From: Lentzea nigeriaca
Lineage (GTDB): Bacteria > Actinomycetota > Actinomycetes > Mycobacteriales > Pseudonocardiaceae
Direction: 5' to 3'
Assembly (NCBI RefSeq): GCF_016907955.1
Contig: NZ_JAFBCX010000002.1
Location: 496,001 to 560,000, forward strand
DNA: 64,000 nt
Part shown: in pieces, positions 1 to 9,122 of the stretch
Layout of the letters: each line of letters starts with the position of its first letter
Position numbering within the stretch: position 1 is the stretch's first letter
Translations under genes and position numbers: made by a program
The notes under the pieces: model-generated
The model's database searches: none
The model's input: the letters and a program-made list of their open reading frames with translations, nothing else
What the model was told of the DNA's origin: nothing

Positions 1-441
1 TTCCATCAGCGACTGCACGCCTTCGCGGTACACGGCGGCGTTGGGGGACAACGGGGTCAGGAAGACCATGTGCGCCATCAGGCGGTTGAGCTCGCACAGC
101 AGCACGCGCAGCCATTGGGCGCGTGCCGGGACGTCCATGCCCGTCATGCGCTCGACGGCCAGCGCCACGGCCAGCTCGTTGCAGAACGCGGAAAGCCAGT
201 CGTGGCGGTTGGCGAGCGTCAGGACCTGGCGGTAGTCGCGGACCTCGAACAGCTTCTCGGCACCGCGGTGCAGGTGCCCGACGAGTGGCTCGGCCGCGGT
301 GATCACCAGCTCCGGGGTGACCGTCAGGCGCAGGCGGTAGGCGCCGTGGGCGGACGGGTGCAGTGGGCCCAGGTCGATCACGCGGTCGACGCCCAGGTAC
401 TGGGCGCCAGCGCCCACGCCGACGGTGATCTGCTCGCTCAC
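1..441 (-). CDS. nuoD: NADH-quinone oxidoreductase subunit D-like protein, N-terminal part (cut by window edge)
   Basis: The 147 residues visible are the N-terminal third of a NuoD/NDUFS2-type subunit, which with NuoB frames the quinone pocket in the peripheral arm of complex [10 protein letters not shown] at residues 25-33 matches the family GPQHPxTHG motif, HLHRGAEKL at 56-64 matches the LHRGxEKL segment, and PARAQW lies at 105-110. No stop occurs before position 1, so the rest lies outside. I start at GTG 441; the ATG just upstream is out of frame. It is the last gene of a minus-strand run behind a MidA-like methyltransferase and DUF1203. No other nuo genes are visible, so it may be a stand-alone paralogue rather than part of a nuoA-N operon. 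Confidence 0.8.
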   Translation of the reverse strand, partial: MSEQITVGVGAGAQYLGVDRVIDLGPLHPSAHGAYRLRLTVTPELVITAAEPLVGHLHRGAEKLFEVRDYRQVLTLANRHDWLSAFCNELAVALAVERMTGMDVPARAQWLRVLLCELNRLMAHMVFLTPLSPNAAVYREGVQSLME

Positions 442-474
442 CCGAGCATGGTTTCACGAGGCTGGGAACACGGC

Positions 475-897
475 TCACGCCCTCGTGATCGCGAAGTAGA
501 AGCACCCGTGCGAGACGCTGCGGACCTGGAGCGTCTCGATTGTAGGATCGTTGAACAATTCCTCGATCTTACGATCGAATGATCCCTGCTCGACGATGCC
601 GCCGTCGGTGATCTGACCAGCGGCATTGTAGGAACGTAGGATCCGGGGATTGTTCAACAGTTCAGCGGGGAGACGATCCAACGAAGGCTCTGCAGGGCAG
701 TCGACGTGCGTGAAGATCGGCCCGACCTCGGCGTACGGCCCCTTGCCCGCGTCGGGCGAGTAGCGGAACAGCCAGACCGGCTCGTCCGGCAGCGACTTCC
801 GCAGGCAGCAGCGCAGCGGCACGTCGGGTTCGGAGGCCCGGTACTCCCGGCCGGGGTCGGACAGGGCGGCGGACGGCGGCACGTTGTGGATTCGCAT
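475..897 (-). CDS. DUF1203 family protein
   Basis: A 140-residue protein of the DUF1203 family, whose biochemical role is unknown. Family hallmarks are PLRCCLR near residue 26, the GPYAEVGPIF block near residue 51 and the C-terminal HGCFYFAITRA. I start at ATG 897, 17 bp after the upstream methyltransferase stop; a longer reading would overlap that gene and add non-family sequence. The last third uses codons unlike the rest (TTG, GAT, CCT, AAT) and carries two copies of a GATTGTTSAACAATC-like palindrome. Its length is normal for the family, so these stretches replace rather than add sequence. It lies between a MidA-like methyltransferase and nuoD and is probably co-transcribed with both. Confidence 0.8.
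   Translation of the reverse strand: MRIHNVPPSAALSDPGREYRASEPDVPLRCCLRKSLPDEPVWLFRYSPDAGKGPYAEVGPIFTHVDCPAEPSLDRLPAELLNNPRILRSYNAAGQITDGGIVEQGSFDRKIEELFNDPTIETLQVRSVSHGCFYFAITRA
546..560. repeat. Palindromic 15-mer, copy A (inside DUF1203 gene)
   Basis: GATCGTTGAACAATT is a near-palindrome of the GATTGTTSAACAATC type, preceded by TGTAG. On the coding strand it reads as the residues Glu-Leu-Phe-Asn-Asp. Four related copies lie at 648, 22924, 23008 and 23056. Confidence 0.6.
648..663. repeat. Palindromic 15-mer, copy B (inside DUF1203 gene)
   Basis: GATTGTTCAACAGTTC is preceded by GGAACGTAGGATC. The copy at 22924, read on its minus strand, is preceded by almost the same word, GGAACGTAGAATC, so similarity extends about 13 bp beyond the palindrome. 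Confidence 0.6.
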
Positions 898-914
898 GCC
901 GGCAACGATCGTCG

Positions 915-1829
915 TCAGGTCACCGAAAAGCTGGCGGGATTCGGACGCCAGGGCGGCAGCGCGGGCAGCAGGTCCGCGACGGCGACCCCGCACCCGTGCA
1001 ACAACCAGCCGAATCCTCCCAGACCGTGCGGATCACGCAGCTCGGCGATCCGTCCGGCCCGCGCAGCCGACTCCAGCCACTCCCAGCCGGACCCGGAAAC
1101 CGCACCGGTCAGGCCCAACGCGGCCAACGCGTCCCGCTGCGACACCAGCACCCAGTCCCCACCGGCGGCGTCGGCAGCCGAGTCGAAGGCGACGTGCGCG
1201 GTGATGTCGCACGACCCGTCGAACACCGGCGGTACCTGACGCCCGCCCCGATACCCGGTCAGCGTGAACCGCCGGGACGACATCAGGTGCCCGTAGTCGA
1301 TCGCCAGCGCCGCACCCCGCACCGAAGAAACCGCAGCGGCCCAAGCAGCGTCCCGAGGCGCCCCCACCTCGGCCTGCTCACCGTCCCCCAGAGAAGGCCA
1401 CCACCGGGTGATCCACGGATCAGAGGAAGGCCCGGTCACGACAGGACACGGGATCGAGTCGAGCCACTCGTGCCCGACCAGCAGCCCGACGCACGAAGGC
1501 ACGACCGAGGTCCACCGCACCCCAGGCAGCTCGACAGGAGGACCGAGCTCGACAGCGGTCACACGCAACCGCGAAGCCAGCGACCCGGAGGCCAGCGAAC
1601 GCACGGCGAAAGCCAGCTCACCGCCACCCGCGCCGACGTCGACGAAGTCCACGACCGGGGGAAATCCGAGAGCGGCGTCCACCCGAGCGAGCAACGTCAA
1701 CAACGCCTCGGCCAGCTCCGGACCCACCAGCGGCGACGTGCGGAAGTGCGACGACGGCTTCTCCCCGCGCGCGAAGAAGCCGGTAGGCCCGTAGAGAGCG
1801 GCGTGCCAAGCGGCTTCCCAGTCGAACAC
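915..1829 (-). CDS. MidA/NDUFAF7-like SAM-dependent methyltransferase (DUF185 type)
   Basis: A 304-residue class I methyltransferase with the glycine-rich SAM loop VDVGAGGGEL around residues 64-73 and an N-terminal YGPTGFF segment typical of the MidA/NDUFAF7 group. A helical insertion and GHEWLDSIP (near 120) are also family-like. NDUFAF7, the mitochondrial member, symmetrically dimethylates one arginine of NDUFS2, the NuoD homologue, during complex I assembly. Two genes downstream on the same strand is a NuoD-like gene that retains the equivalent arginine, so NuoD is the natural candidate substrate; that is inference. Start GTG 1829, with only 30 bp to the divergent PrsW gene. Confidence 0.8.
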   Translation of the reverse strand: MFDWEAAWHAALYGPTGFFARGEKPSSHFRTSPLVGPELAEALLTLLARVDAALGFPPVVDFVDVGAGGGELAFAVRSLASGSLASRLRVTAVELGPPVELPGVRWTSVVPSCVGLLVGHEWLDSIPCPVVTGPSSDPWITRWWPSLGDGEQAEVGAPRDAAWAAAVSSVRGAALAIDYGHLMSSRRFTLTGYRGGRQVPPVFDGSCDITAHVAFDSAADAAGGDWVLVSQRDALAALGLTGAVSGSGWEWLESAARAGRIAELRDPHGLGGFGWLLHGCGVAVADLLPALPPWRPNPASFSVT

Positions 1830-1859
1830 GGGTCAAGTGTGCCTCTAAGGTCATTTCTC

Positions 1860-3005
1860 GTGAACGACGCCGACCTCACGCCGACGCCGACCCGCAAGCG
1901 CATCGAGCAGCGCCGCTGGACCGTCCTGTTCCCCGTCGTGGCGCTGATCGCTCTCGCCGCGGCCGGTCTCGTGCTGTTCGCGCTGGGCACGTCGAGCATC
2001 GGCATCGGGCCGTTGCTGGTCGGTGCCGCCGCGGCGCTGATTCCCGTCGCGTTCGTGGTGAGCGCCTTCCTGTGGATCGACAGGTGGGAACCGGAACCGG
2101 CGAAGATGCTGCTCTTCGCGTTCGTCTGGGGAGCGTGCGGTGCGACGATCAGCTCGCTCGCGTTCAACCAGACGTCCCGCGTGCTCGGTGACCTGCTCTA
2201 CCAGGACGGCACGACGTTCACCGCGGTGGTCGGCGCGCCGATCGTCGAGGAGGCGACCAAGGCGGCGTTCCTGTTCGCGGTGTTCCTGCGCCGCAGGCAC
2301 GAGTTCGACGGTGTCGTGGACGGCATGGTCTACGCGGGCATCACGGCGGCGGGCTTCGCGTTCACCGAGAACATCTGGTACTTCGGCCGCGTCTTCCTGG
2401 AGAACGGGCTCGGCAACATGGGCGGCGGCGTGGTCGCGCTGTTCATCCTGCGCGGGGTGCTGTCGCCGTTCGCGCACCCGCTGTTCACGGCCATGACCGG
2501 CATCGGTGTCGGCATCGCGGCCAGCACCAGCAACTCCACGGTCAGGGTGCTCGCCCCGATCGGCGGCTACCTCACCGCGGTCGGCCTGCACTCGCTGTGG
2601 AACTTCTCGACCACGGTCGGCACCGGGTCGGACTTCATCAACCTGTACTTCCTGATCATGGTGCCGGTGTTCGCCGGCGCGGTCGCGATCGTGGTCTGGC
2701 AGCGGCGCAGGGAGCAGCGGATCGTGGCGGGCCAGCTGGCCGCGATGGCGCAGAACCGGTGGATCGCCAACAGCGAGGTGGCCCTACTGGCCAGCCTCAA
2801 CGGGCGCAGGAACTGGCTGCGGGCGGTCAAGCGCAAGTCCGGTGACGCGGCGGCCAGGTCCGTGAAGACCTACCAGATCGCCGTCACCGAGCTGGCCTTC
2901 CTGCGCCACCGCATCGAGCAGGGAACAGCGGGGCAGAGCGCGGAGCACCGCCACGGCGTGCTGCTCGACGCGCTGCACGCCGCCAGGGCGGCCGCCCGCC
3001 GGTGA
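1860..3005 (+). CDS. PrsW family intramembrane metalloprotease
   Basis: A 381-residue multi-pass membrane protein of the PrsW/CPBP-like protease group, which cleaves membrane-embedded anti-sigma factors or related substrates. The hallmark EEATK, an ExxxK-type catalytic helix, lies near residue 127. FAFTENIWYF follows near 165, and HPLF and HSLWNF supply histidines in later helices. About eight hydrophobic segments span residues 20-290, and a charged cytoplasmic tail of about 90 residues ends in AARAAARR. The GTG at 1860 is chosen because the DNA upstream belongs to the divergent methyltransferase. TAAGGT at 1846-1851 is placed as either a Shine-Dalgarno or a -10 element, so the transcript may be nearly leaderless. 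No anti-sigma gene adjoins it. Confidence 0.85.
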   Translation: MNDADLTPTPTRKRIEQRRWTVLFPVVALIALAAAGLVLFALGTSSIGIGPLLVGAAAALIPVAFVVSAFLWIDRWEPEPAKMLLFAFVWGACGATISSLAFNQTSRVLGDLLYQDGTTFTAVVGAPIVEEATKAAFLFAVFLRRRHEFDGVVDGMVYAGITAAGFAFTENIWYFGRVFLENGLGNMGGGVVALFILRGVLSPFAHPLFTAMTGIGVGIAASTSNSTVRVLAPIGGYLTAVGLHSLWNFSTTVGTGSDFINLYFLIMVPVFAGAVAIVVWQRRREQRIVAGQLAAMAQNRWIANSEVALLASLNGRRNWLRAVKRKSGDAAARSVKTYQIAVTELAFLRHRIEQGTAGQSAEHRHGVLLDALHAARAAARR

Positions 3006-3107
3006 ATCCGGTCACCGACCAGGTACATCCCGGTAAACGCCGGTCTACCCTCGGCGGCGTCGTCTGGTACCCGAACCGGGACTGGAACGTCAGAAGGAGT
3101 TAGTCGC

Positions 3108-3998
3108 ATGGACGCGACCCCACGTCCGGCCAGGCTCGCCGTCGGTGTCATCTCGGCAGGCAGGGTCGGCTCGGTGCTGGGCGCCGCGCTGGCCAGGACG
3201 GGCCACGTGGTGGTCGGCACGTCCGCCGTCTCTCAGGCCTCCCGCAACCGCGCGGAGGAGCTGCTGCCCGGTGTCCCGATCGAGGACCCGACCGAAGTCG
3301 CCACACGAGCGGACCTCGTGCTGCTGGCCGTTCCGGACGACGAGCTCGCCGGGCTCGTGAAGGGCCTGGTCGCCGCGGAGTCGCTGCGCGCGGGCCAGAT
3401 CGTCGTGCACACCAGTGGCGCTCAGGGCGTCAACGTCCTCGAACCCGCTGCCCAGGTCGGCGCGCTCACGCTCGCGCTGCACCCCGTCATGACGTTCACC
3501 GGCCGCTCGGAGGACCTGCAGCGGATGAGCGCCGCGTGCGTCGGTGTCACGGCCGCGGACGGCGACGAGGTGGCCTGGAGCGTCGGTGAGGCCCTGGTCG
3601 TGGAGATGGACGCCGAACCCGTCCGGGTCCCGGAGGCGGTCCGCCCGCTCTACCACGCGGCGCTGGCCCACGGCGCGAACCACCTGATCACGCTGGTCCG
3701 CGACGCCGCCGACCTGCTCACCAACGCGGGCGTCGCCAACGCCGAACGCCTGCTCGGCCCGTTGCTGTCCGCCGCGCTCGACAACGCGCTGCGCCACGGT
3801 GACCGAGCCCTCACCGGTCCGGTCGCCCGCGGCGACACGGGTACCTTGCGCAAGCACCTGGAGGTGCTCGCCGAGCAGGCACCCGAGACCCTCCCCAGCT
3901 ACCGCGTGCTCGCCCGCCGCACCGTCGAACGGGCGGAGCGCTCAGGGCTGCTCAAGCCAGACGCGGCCAACGACGTTCGCACCACTCTCGAGGACTGA
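3108..3998 (+). CDS. Rossmann-fold/DUF2520 protein upstream of panC (Rv3603c-like)
   Basis: A 296-residue protein with an N-terminal NAD(P)-binding Rossmann domain and a C-terminal helical DUF2520 domain. The Rossmann loop VISAGRVGSVLG starts near residue 14, and LVLLAVPDDEL near residue 70 is the typical fourth strand. The architecture resembles ketopantoate reductase/6-phosphogluconate dehydrogenase-like enzymes. In actinobacteria it sits directly before panC, as Rv3603c does in M. tuberculosis, so a reductase role in pantothenate synthesis is often suspected but unproven. A good ribosome site, AGAAGGAG, lies about 8 bp before ATG 3108. One base separates its stop from the panC start, and panC, panD and coaX follow as one unit. 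Confidence 0.85.
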   Translation: MDATPRPARLAVGVISAGRVGSVLGAALARTGHVVVGTSAVSQASRNRAEELLPGVPIEDPTEVATRADLVLLAVPDDELAGLVKGLVAAESLRAGQIVVHTSGAQGVNVLEPAAQVGALTLALHPVMTFTGRSEDLQRMSAACVGVTAADGDEVAWSVGEALVVEMDAEPVRVPEAVRPLYHAALAHGANHLITLVRDAADLLTNAGVANAERLLGPLLSAALDNALRHGDRALTGPVARGDTGTLRKHLEVLAEQAPETLPSYRVLARRTVERAERSGLLKPDAANDVRTTLED

Positions 3999-3999
3999 C

Positions 4000-4890
4000 G
4001 TGACCAAGCCACTCACCAAGGACGACTACCGCCCGGACGACGTCACGGTGCACCGCGACCCGCAGCGGCTCAACCGCGTGGTCAAAGCACTGCGCAACGC
4101 CGGCCGCAACGTCGCGCTGGTGCCCACGATGGGCGCGCTGCACGCGGGCCACCGGCAGCTGATCCGCGAGGCCCAGGTCATGCAGAACACGGTGGTCGTG
4201 GTGTCGATCTTCGTGAACCCGTTGCAGTTCGGGCCGAACGAGGACCTCGCGAAGTACCCGCGGCAGTTCGAGTCCGATGTGGACATCTGCCGCGAGGAGC
4301 GCGTCGGCCTGGTGTTCGCGCCGTCCGTCGAGGACATGTACCCCGAAGGTGCGCAGGTCACCGTCCACCCCGGTCCGCTGGGCGACGAGCTGGAGGGCGC
4401 CTCGCGGCCAGGCCACTTCGCGGGCGTGCTGACCGTGGTGTCGAAGCTGTTCAACATCGTGCAGCCCACGTACGCGGTGTTCGGGCAGAAGGACTACCAA
4501 CAGCTGCAGCTGATCCACAAGATGGCGCGGGACCTGAACTTCCCGCTCGACGTCGTCGGCGTGCCGACCGTCCGCGAGCACGACGGCCTCGCATTGTCGT
4601 CGCGCAACGCCTACCTGAGCCCGGAACAGCGGCAGCAGGCCGTGACGCTGTCAGCCGCGCTGACCGCCGGTGCCCACGTGTCCTCGCAGGGCGCCGACGC
4701 GGTGCTCAAGGCCGCGCACGACGTGCTGGCGCAGACGCCCGAGATCGAGCTCGACTACCTGGAGCTGCGCGGGCCGGACCTCGGTCCCGCGCCGGAGAAC
4801 GGCGACGCGCGCCTGCTCATCGCGGCCCGCGTCGGTTCCACCCGTCTGATCGACAACATCGCGGTGTTGCTCGGCGAAGGCGACGAGTAG
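4000..4890 (+). CDS. panC: Pantothenate synthetase
   Basis: A 296-residue pantoate-beta-alanine ligase that makes pantothenate from pantoate, beta-alanine and ATP in the cytoplasm. [10 protein letters not shown] near residue 42 contains the HxGH nucleotide motif, [13 protein letters not shown] and FGQKDYQQL line the active site, and LSSRNAYLS near 203 is the KMSKS-like loop. I start at GTG 4000, one base after the preceding stop. An in-frame extension further upstream would run through the DUF2520 gene and is rejected. panD follows after 10 bp and supplies its beta-alanine substrate, so the operon covers the last steps to pantothenate and the first step to CoA. Confidence 0.97.
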   Translation: MTKPLTKDDYRPDDVTVHRDPQRLNRVVKALRNAGRNVALVPTMGALHAGHRQLIREAQVMQNTVVVVSIFVNPLQFGPNEDLAKYPRQFESDVDICREERVGLVFAPSVEDMYPEGAQVTVHPGPLGDELEGASRPGHFAGVLTVVSKLFNIVQPTYAVFGQKDYQQLQLIHKMARDLNFPLDVVGVPTVREHDGLALSSRNAYLSPEQRQQAVTLSAALTAGAHVSSQGADAVLKAAHDVLAQTPEIELDYLELRGPDLGPAPENGDARLLIAARVGSTRLIDNIAVLLGEGDE

Positions 4891-4900
4891 GGGGAATGAC

Positions 4901-5371
4901 ATGTTCCGCACGATGCTGAAGTCCAAGATCCACCGGGCGACCGTGACGCAGGCCGACCTGCACTACGTCGGCTCGGTGACGGTGGACGAGGACCTGATGG
5001 AGGCGGCCGACCTCCTGGCGGGCGAACAGGTCGCCATCGTCGACGTCACCAACGGCGCGCGGCTCGAGACCTACGTCATCCCCGGCGAGCGCGGCACCGG
5101 CGTGCTGGGCATCAACGGCGCGGCGGCGCACCTCGTGCACCCCGGCGACATCGTCATCCTCATCGCCTACGGGCAGATGGACGACGCCGAGGCCCGCACC
5201 TACCAGCCGCGCGTCGTCTTCGTGGACGCCGACAACAAGGTCGTCGACCTCGGTGCCGACCCAGCGCACGCCCCCGAGGGGTCAGGTCTGGTGAACGGCT
5301 CCACCTCGGCGCCGTCGTCCGAGACCGTCGAGGCGACCGCGCTCGACGCGTTGATCCAAGCCGAGAACTGA
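4901..5371 (+). CDS. panD: Aspartate 1-decarboxylase (pyruvoyl-dependent)
   Basis: A 156-residue pyruvoyl enzyme that decarboxylates L-aspartate to beta-alanine for pantothenate synthesis. The proenzyme self-cleaves between Gly24 and Ser25, in YVGSVTVD, turning Ser25 into the pyruvoyl group. Lys9 in [10 protein letters not shown] and the [12 protein letters not shown] block near residue 72 are the other active-site elements. The last 35 or so residues, rich in Ser, Ala and Thr, are the disordered tail typical of actinobacterial PanD. It lies 10 bp after panC and 11 bp before coaX, with a GGGGAATGAC segment serving as the ribosome site before ATG 4901. Confidence 0.97.
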   Translation: MFRTMLKSKIHRATVTQADLHYVGSVTVDEDLMEAADLLAGEQVAIVDVTNGARLETYVIPGERGTGVLGINGAAAHLVHPGDIVILIAYGQMDDAEARTYQPRVVFVDADNKVVDLGADPAHAPEGSGLVNGSTSAPSSETVEATALDALIQAEN

Positions 5372-5382
5372 GGAACCGGACC

Positions 5383-6177
5383 GTGCTTCTCGCCATCGAC
5401 GTCGGTAACACCAACATCGTGCTCGGTCTGTACGACGGGGTCGGCGACACGGCCCCGCTCGTGCGCGACTACCGCATGCGCACCGACGCCAGGATGACCG
5501 CCGACGAGCTCGCGCTGACCATGCGCGGCCTCCTCGGCGAGTACGCCGACAAGATCACCGGCATCTCCGCGCTGTCCACCGTCCCCGCGGTGCTGCGCGA
5601 GCTGCGCGTGATGCTCGGCCGCTACTACGACTCCGTGCCGAAGGTGCTGGTGGAGCCGGGCGTGAAGACCGGTGTGCCGCTGCTCGTCGACAACCCGAAG
5701 GAGGTGGGCTCGGACCGCGTGATCAACACGCTGGCCGCGCACCACCTCTACTCGACCTCGTGCATCGTGGTCGACTTCGGCACGTCGACGAACCTCGACG
5801 TGATCTCGTCGCGCGGTGAGTTCCTCGGCGGCGCGCTCGCACCCGGCATCGAGATCTCGGTCGACGCGCTCGCCGCCCGTGCCGCCCAGCTGCGCAAGGT
5901 CGAGCTGGTCAGGCCGCGCAACGTGATCGGCAAGAACACCGTGGAGTGCCTGCAGTCCGGCATCGTCTACGGGTTCGTCGGCCAGGTGGACGGGCTGGTG
6001 CGCAAGATCACCGAGGAGCTCCAGCAGACCGATCCCGGTCCCGTGACGGTGATCGCCACGGGCGGTCTCGCCCCGCTGGTCGTGTCGGAGTCCTCGGAGA
6101 TCGCGCACCACGTGCCCGACCTGACCCTGCTCGGCCTGCGGCTCGTCTTCGAGCGCAACATGCCCGCTACTCGCTGA
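5383..6177 (+). CDS. coaX: Type III pantothenate kinase
   Basis: A 264-residue ASKHA-fold kinase that phosphorylates pantothenate, the first committed step to coenzyme A. DVGNTNIVLG at residues 6-15 is the phosphate-1 motif, GSDRVINTLA near 109 and DFGTSTNLDV near 129 form the substrate and second phosphate sites, and ATGGLAPLV near 226 is the adenosine loop. Start GTG 5383 follows panD by 11 bp. The gene is the CoaX type found beside panCD in actinobacteria (Rv3600c). Its 3' end overlaps the convergent methyltransferase gene by 11 bp. Confidence 0.96.
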   Translation: MLLAIDVGNTNIVLGLYDGVGDTAPLVRDYRMRTDARMTADELALTMRGLLGEYADKITGISALSTVPAVLRELRVMLGRYYDSVPKVLVEPGVKTGVPLLVDNPKEVGSDRVINTLAAHHLYSTSCIVVDFGTSTNLDVISSRGEFLGGALAPGIEISVDALAARAAQLRKVELVRPRNVIGKNTVECLQSGIVYGFVGQVDGLVRKITEELQQTDPGPVTVIATGGLAPLVVSESSEIAHHVPDLTLLGLRLVFERNMPATR

Positions 6178-6922
6178 CGCGCACCATCCGGAACACGTCC
6201 GAGTGCAAGGAGACGTCGAACGGCCCGTTCGACGTCTCCGGCCGTTCACGGAGGAACGCGAGCATCTTCTCGTTGACCGCGGCACGCTCCTCCTCGTCGA
6301 TGACGAGCATGCGCGAGTGCGTGTTGATCCACGCGACGGCCGCTTCCGGCGAGTCCCTGCGGTGCACGTGCGGGAACACCGCGTGCTCCGGCGGCCCGAA
6401 CGACGGGTGCGCCATCATCTCCACCGCGCTCTGCCGCTGGGACTCGACGCTGGTGTTCGACACCTTTTGGAAGTCGTTCAACCACGCCACGTCCGTGTCG
6501 GTGTCGAGCCACATGGCCGCCAGCACGCCGCCGGGCCGCAGCACACGGGCGATCTCCGGCAGCGCCTTCTCCTGGTCGAACCAGTGGAACGCCGTGCCGA
6601 CGAAGACTGCGTCGACGGTCTGGTCCGGCACCGGGATGTGCTCGGCGTGGCCCGGCAGCGCGCGCACGCCGTGAACGCGGCGCACCAGCTCGGACAGCAT
6701 CTGCTCGTTGGGCTCCACCGCCGTGACGCGGTGCCCCTCGGCGACCAGGACCCCGGTCAGCTTGCCGGTGCCCGCGGCGAGGTCCAGCACCTCTAAACGC
6801 TCGGACGTGCCCAGCGGCTCCAGTGCCCACCGGATCGCCGCCACGGGATAGTCAGGCCGGTGTTCGGCGTAGGCCTCGGCCTGCGCGCCGAACGAGTCCG
6901 CTCGCCTCGCGTGTAGATCCAT
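6167..6922 (-). CDS. Class I SAM-dependent methyltransferase (UbiE/Methyltransf_11 type)
   Basis: A 251-residue methyltransferase with the SAM-binding motif [12 protein letters not shown] near residue 45, an acidic second strand [10 protein letters not shown], and [21 protein letters not shown] near 115-135, the post-motif region of small-molecule methyltransferases of this family. The N-terminal [17 protein letters not shown] is typical of members that act on small lipophilic or metabolite substrates, but the substrate cannot be read from sequence. ATG 6922 is used; a GTG three bases earlier is equally possible. It is a single gene convergent with coaX and divergent from lysS. Confidence 0.8.
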   Translation of the reverse strand: MDLHARRADSFGAQAEAYAEHRPDYPVAAIRWALEPLGTSERLEVLDLAAGTGKLTGVLVAEGHRVTAVEPNEQMLSELVRRVHGVRALPGHAEHIPVPDQTVDAVFVGTAFHWFDQEKALPEIARVLRPGGVLAAMWLDTDTDVAWLNDFQKVSNTSVESQRQSAVEMMAHPSFGPPEHAVFPHVHRRDSPEAAVAWINTHSRMLVIDEEERAAVNEKMLAFLRERPETSNGPFDVSLHSDVFRMVRVSE

Positions 6923-7081
6923 CACTCCAACCTAGTTCGTGGCTCCCCGCCCCAGAATGCCCCGGTGGTGTTGTTCGAATCGAAACGAGCTGGGTCGCGC
7001 ATCGTCGACAGTGCTCAGCCACTTCGTGAAACGGGTATCCGGTTCGCTTTGCCGCAGCTGGCTTCCGTACCCTTCTCTTCC

Positions 7082-8593
7082 GTGAGTGAGCAGCCGAAGC
7101 AAACCCCCGTGACCAGCGAAGAGGACCTGCCCGAGCAGATGCGCGTGCGCCGGGAGAAGCGTGCGCGGCTGCTCGCTTCCGGCAAGGAGCCGTATCCCGT
7201 CGAAGTCGAGCGCACGCACACGTTGCGCGAGATTCGCGACGCGCATCCCGAACTGGAACCCGACACGCAGACCGGCGAGATCGTCGGAGTGACCGGCCGG
7301 GTGATGTTCCTGCGCAACACCGGAAAGCTGTGCTTCGCGACGTTGCGTGAAGGCGACGGCACCGAACTGCAGGCGATGCTGAGCCTCGCCGGCGTGGGTG
7401 AAGAAGCGCTTTCCGAGTGGAAGACCGACGTCGACCTCGGTGACCACGTTTTCGTGCATGGCGAGGTCATCAGCTCGCGCCGCGGCGAGCTTTCCGTGAT
7501 GGCGGACTCGTGGCAGCTGACGTCGAAGTCGTTGCGCCCGCTGCCCGTCGCGCACAAGGAACTCGGCGAGGAAACCCGCATTCGCCAGCGATACGTCGAC
7601 CTGATCCTGCGGCCGCAGGCACGGGATACCGTTCGGACCCGCGCGAACGTCGTTCGTTCTCTGCGTGAGTCGTTCCACCGGCGCGGTTTCGTCGAAGTCG
7701 AGACGCCGATGTTGCAGACGCTGCAGGGTGGTGCCTCCGCGCGTCCGTTCATCACGCACTCGAACGCCCTCGACATCGACCTGTTCCTGCGCATCGCGCC
7801 GGAGCTGTACTTGAAGCGCTGCGTCGTCGGCGGCATCGAGAAGGTCTTCGAGATCAACCGCAACTTCCGCAACGAGGGCGTGGACTCGTCGCATTCGCCC
7901 GAGTTTTCGATGCTGGAGTACTACGAGGCCTACGCCACGTACGACACCAACGCGAAGCTGACTCGCGAGCTCATCCAGGAAGCCGCGGAAGCGGTCACCG
8001 GTTCGCAGATCGTCACGTTGGCCGACGGCTCCGAGTACGACCTCTCGGGTGAATGGACGACGATCAGCATCTACGAGTCGTTGTCCGGTGCGGTCGGTGA
8101 GGAAATCACCCCCGAGACGCCGGCCGAGGTGCTGCGCAAGCTCTGCGACCGGCACGAACTCGAGGTCAACCCCAAGTTCGGGCACGGCAAGCTGGTCGAG
8201 GAGTTGTGGGAGCACCTGGTGTGCGACTCGCTCTACCTGCCGACCTTCGTGCGCGACTACCCGGTCGAGACGTCGCCGCTGACCAGGCAGCACCGCAGCA
8301 AGCCGGGTGTCGCCGAAAAGTGGGATCTGTACGTCCGCGGATTCGAACTCGGAACCGGTTACTCCGAACTGGTGGACCCGGTCATCGAGCGGGAACGTCT
8401 CGAAGCACAGGCGCGCCTTGCCGCGGCCGGTGACAACGAGGCCATGCCGGTCGATGAAGACTTTCTGCGATCACTGGAGTACGGAATGCCACCGAGTGGT
8501 GGTGTCGGAATGGGTATCGATCGGCTGCTGATGGCCCTCACGGGTCTGGGTATCCGGGAGACCATCTTGTTCCCGCTCGTACGCCCTGAATGA
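7082..8593 (+). CDS. lysS: Lysyl-tRNA synthetase, class II
   Basis: A 503-residue class II synthetase that charges tRNA-Lys. The N-terminal OB-fold anticodon-binding domain runs from about 60 to 170 ([14 protein letters not shown]). The catalytic domain has motif 1 around [12 protein letters not shown], motif 2 at [11 protein letters not shown] with [12 protein letters not shown], and motif 3 at [11 protein letters not shown] near the C terminus. GTG 7082 gives the usual length; an in-frame ATG at 6965 would add 39 non-family residues. lsr2 follows after 113 bp, the same order as Rv3598c-Rv3597c. Confidence 0.96.
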   Translation: MSEQPKQTPVTSEEDLPEQMRVRREKRARLLASGKEPYPVEVERTHTLREIRDAHPELEPDTQTGEIVGVTGRVMFLRNTGKLCFATLREGDGTELQAMLSLAGVGEEALSEWKTDVDLGDHVFVHGEVISSRRGELSVMADSWQLTSKSLRPLPVAHKELGEETRIRQRYVDLILRPQARDTVRTRANVVRSLRESFHRRGFVEVETPMLQTLQGGASARPFITHSNALDIDLFLRIAPELYLKRCVVGGIEKVFEINRNFRNEGVDSSHSPEFSMLEYYEAYATYDTNAKLTRELIQEAAEAVTGSQIVTLADGSEYDLSGEWTTISIYESLSGAVGEEITPETPAEVLRKLCDRHELEVNPKFGHGKLVEELWEHLVCDSLYLPTFVRDYPVETSPLTRQHRSKPGVAEKWDLYVRGFELGTGYSELVDPVIERERLEAQARLAAAGDNEAMPVDEDFLRSLEYGMPPSGGVGMGIDRLLMALTGLGIRETILFPLVRPE

Positions 8594-8706
8594 GTAACTT
8601 TCCGGATGTCGATAGGTGCAATGCGGCACTCGTGCGCTAACCTGCCTCGCAAGAGGCATTAGTTGGCGTGCGGGTGACCGCGCATTCGGGGTCCAGGAGG
8701 ATACGC

Positions 8707-9054
8707 ATGGCGCAGAAGGTCACGGTGACCCTCGTCGACGACCTGGACGGCTCCACTGCGGAGGAGACCGTCGAGTTCGGACTGGACGGTGTCAGCTACA
8801 CGATCGACCTTTCCTCGGGGAATGCGGGCAAACTTCGCGATGCCTTGGCTGACTTCGTGGGAAGTGCACGTCGTGCAGGCGGTCGCAAGCGCGTTGGTCC
8901 CGGTCGTCCGGCCGGTGTGAAGGCGCGCCCGGCATCGGCGGATCGTGAGCAGAACCAGGCCATTCGCGAGTGGGCCCGCAAGCAGGGCATGAAGGTGTCG
9001 GACCGCGGCCGCATCCCGGCCGAGGTGCTCGACGCCTACCACCAGCAGGGCTGA
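8707..9054 (+). CDS. lsr2: Nucleoid-associated histone-like protein Lsr2
   Basis: A 115-residue xenogeneic silencer that bridges AT-rich DNA. The N-terminal beta-rich dimerisation domain ([14 protein letters not shown] to about residue 58) is followed by a basic linker, [13 protein letters not shown], and a C-terminal DNA-binding domain with the minor-groove RGR motif in [10 protein letters not shown] near residues 98-107. An AGGAGG ribosome site lies 8 bp before ATG 8707. A strong hairpin terminator follows at 9074. In a genome this GC-rich, low-GC stretches elsewhere in the window are candidates for Lsr2 binding. Confidence 0.96.
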   Translation: MAQKVTVTLVDDLDGSTAEETVEFGLDGVSYTIDLSSGNAGKLRDALADFVGSARRAGGRKRVGPGRPAGVKARPASADREQNQAIREWARKQGMKVSDRGRIPAEVLDAYHQQG

Positions 9055-9073
9055 AATTCGGCAAAACACGAAA

Positions 9074-9099
9074 GGGTTCCGGGAATCGTCCCGGAACCC
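9074..9099. terminator. Hairpin terminator between lsr2 and the iron-binding-protein gene
   Basis: GGGTTCCGGGA and TCCCGGAACCC form a perfect 11-bp stem with a 4-nt ATCG loop, between two convergent genes. It is likely used from both sides; a short CCTT tract follows on the plus strand. Confidence 0.85.
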
Positions 9100-9122
9100 C
9101 TTCGTGCTATTTAGGTGACTGT

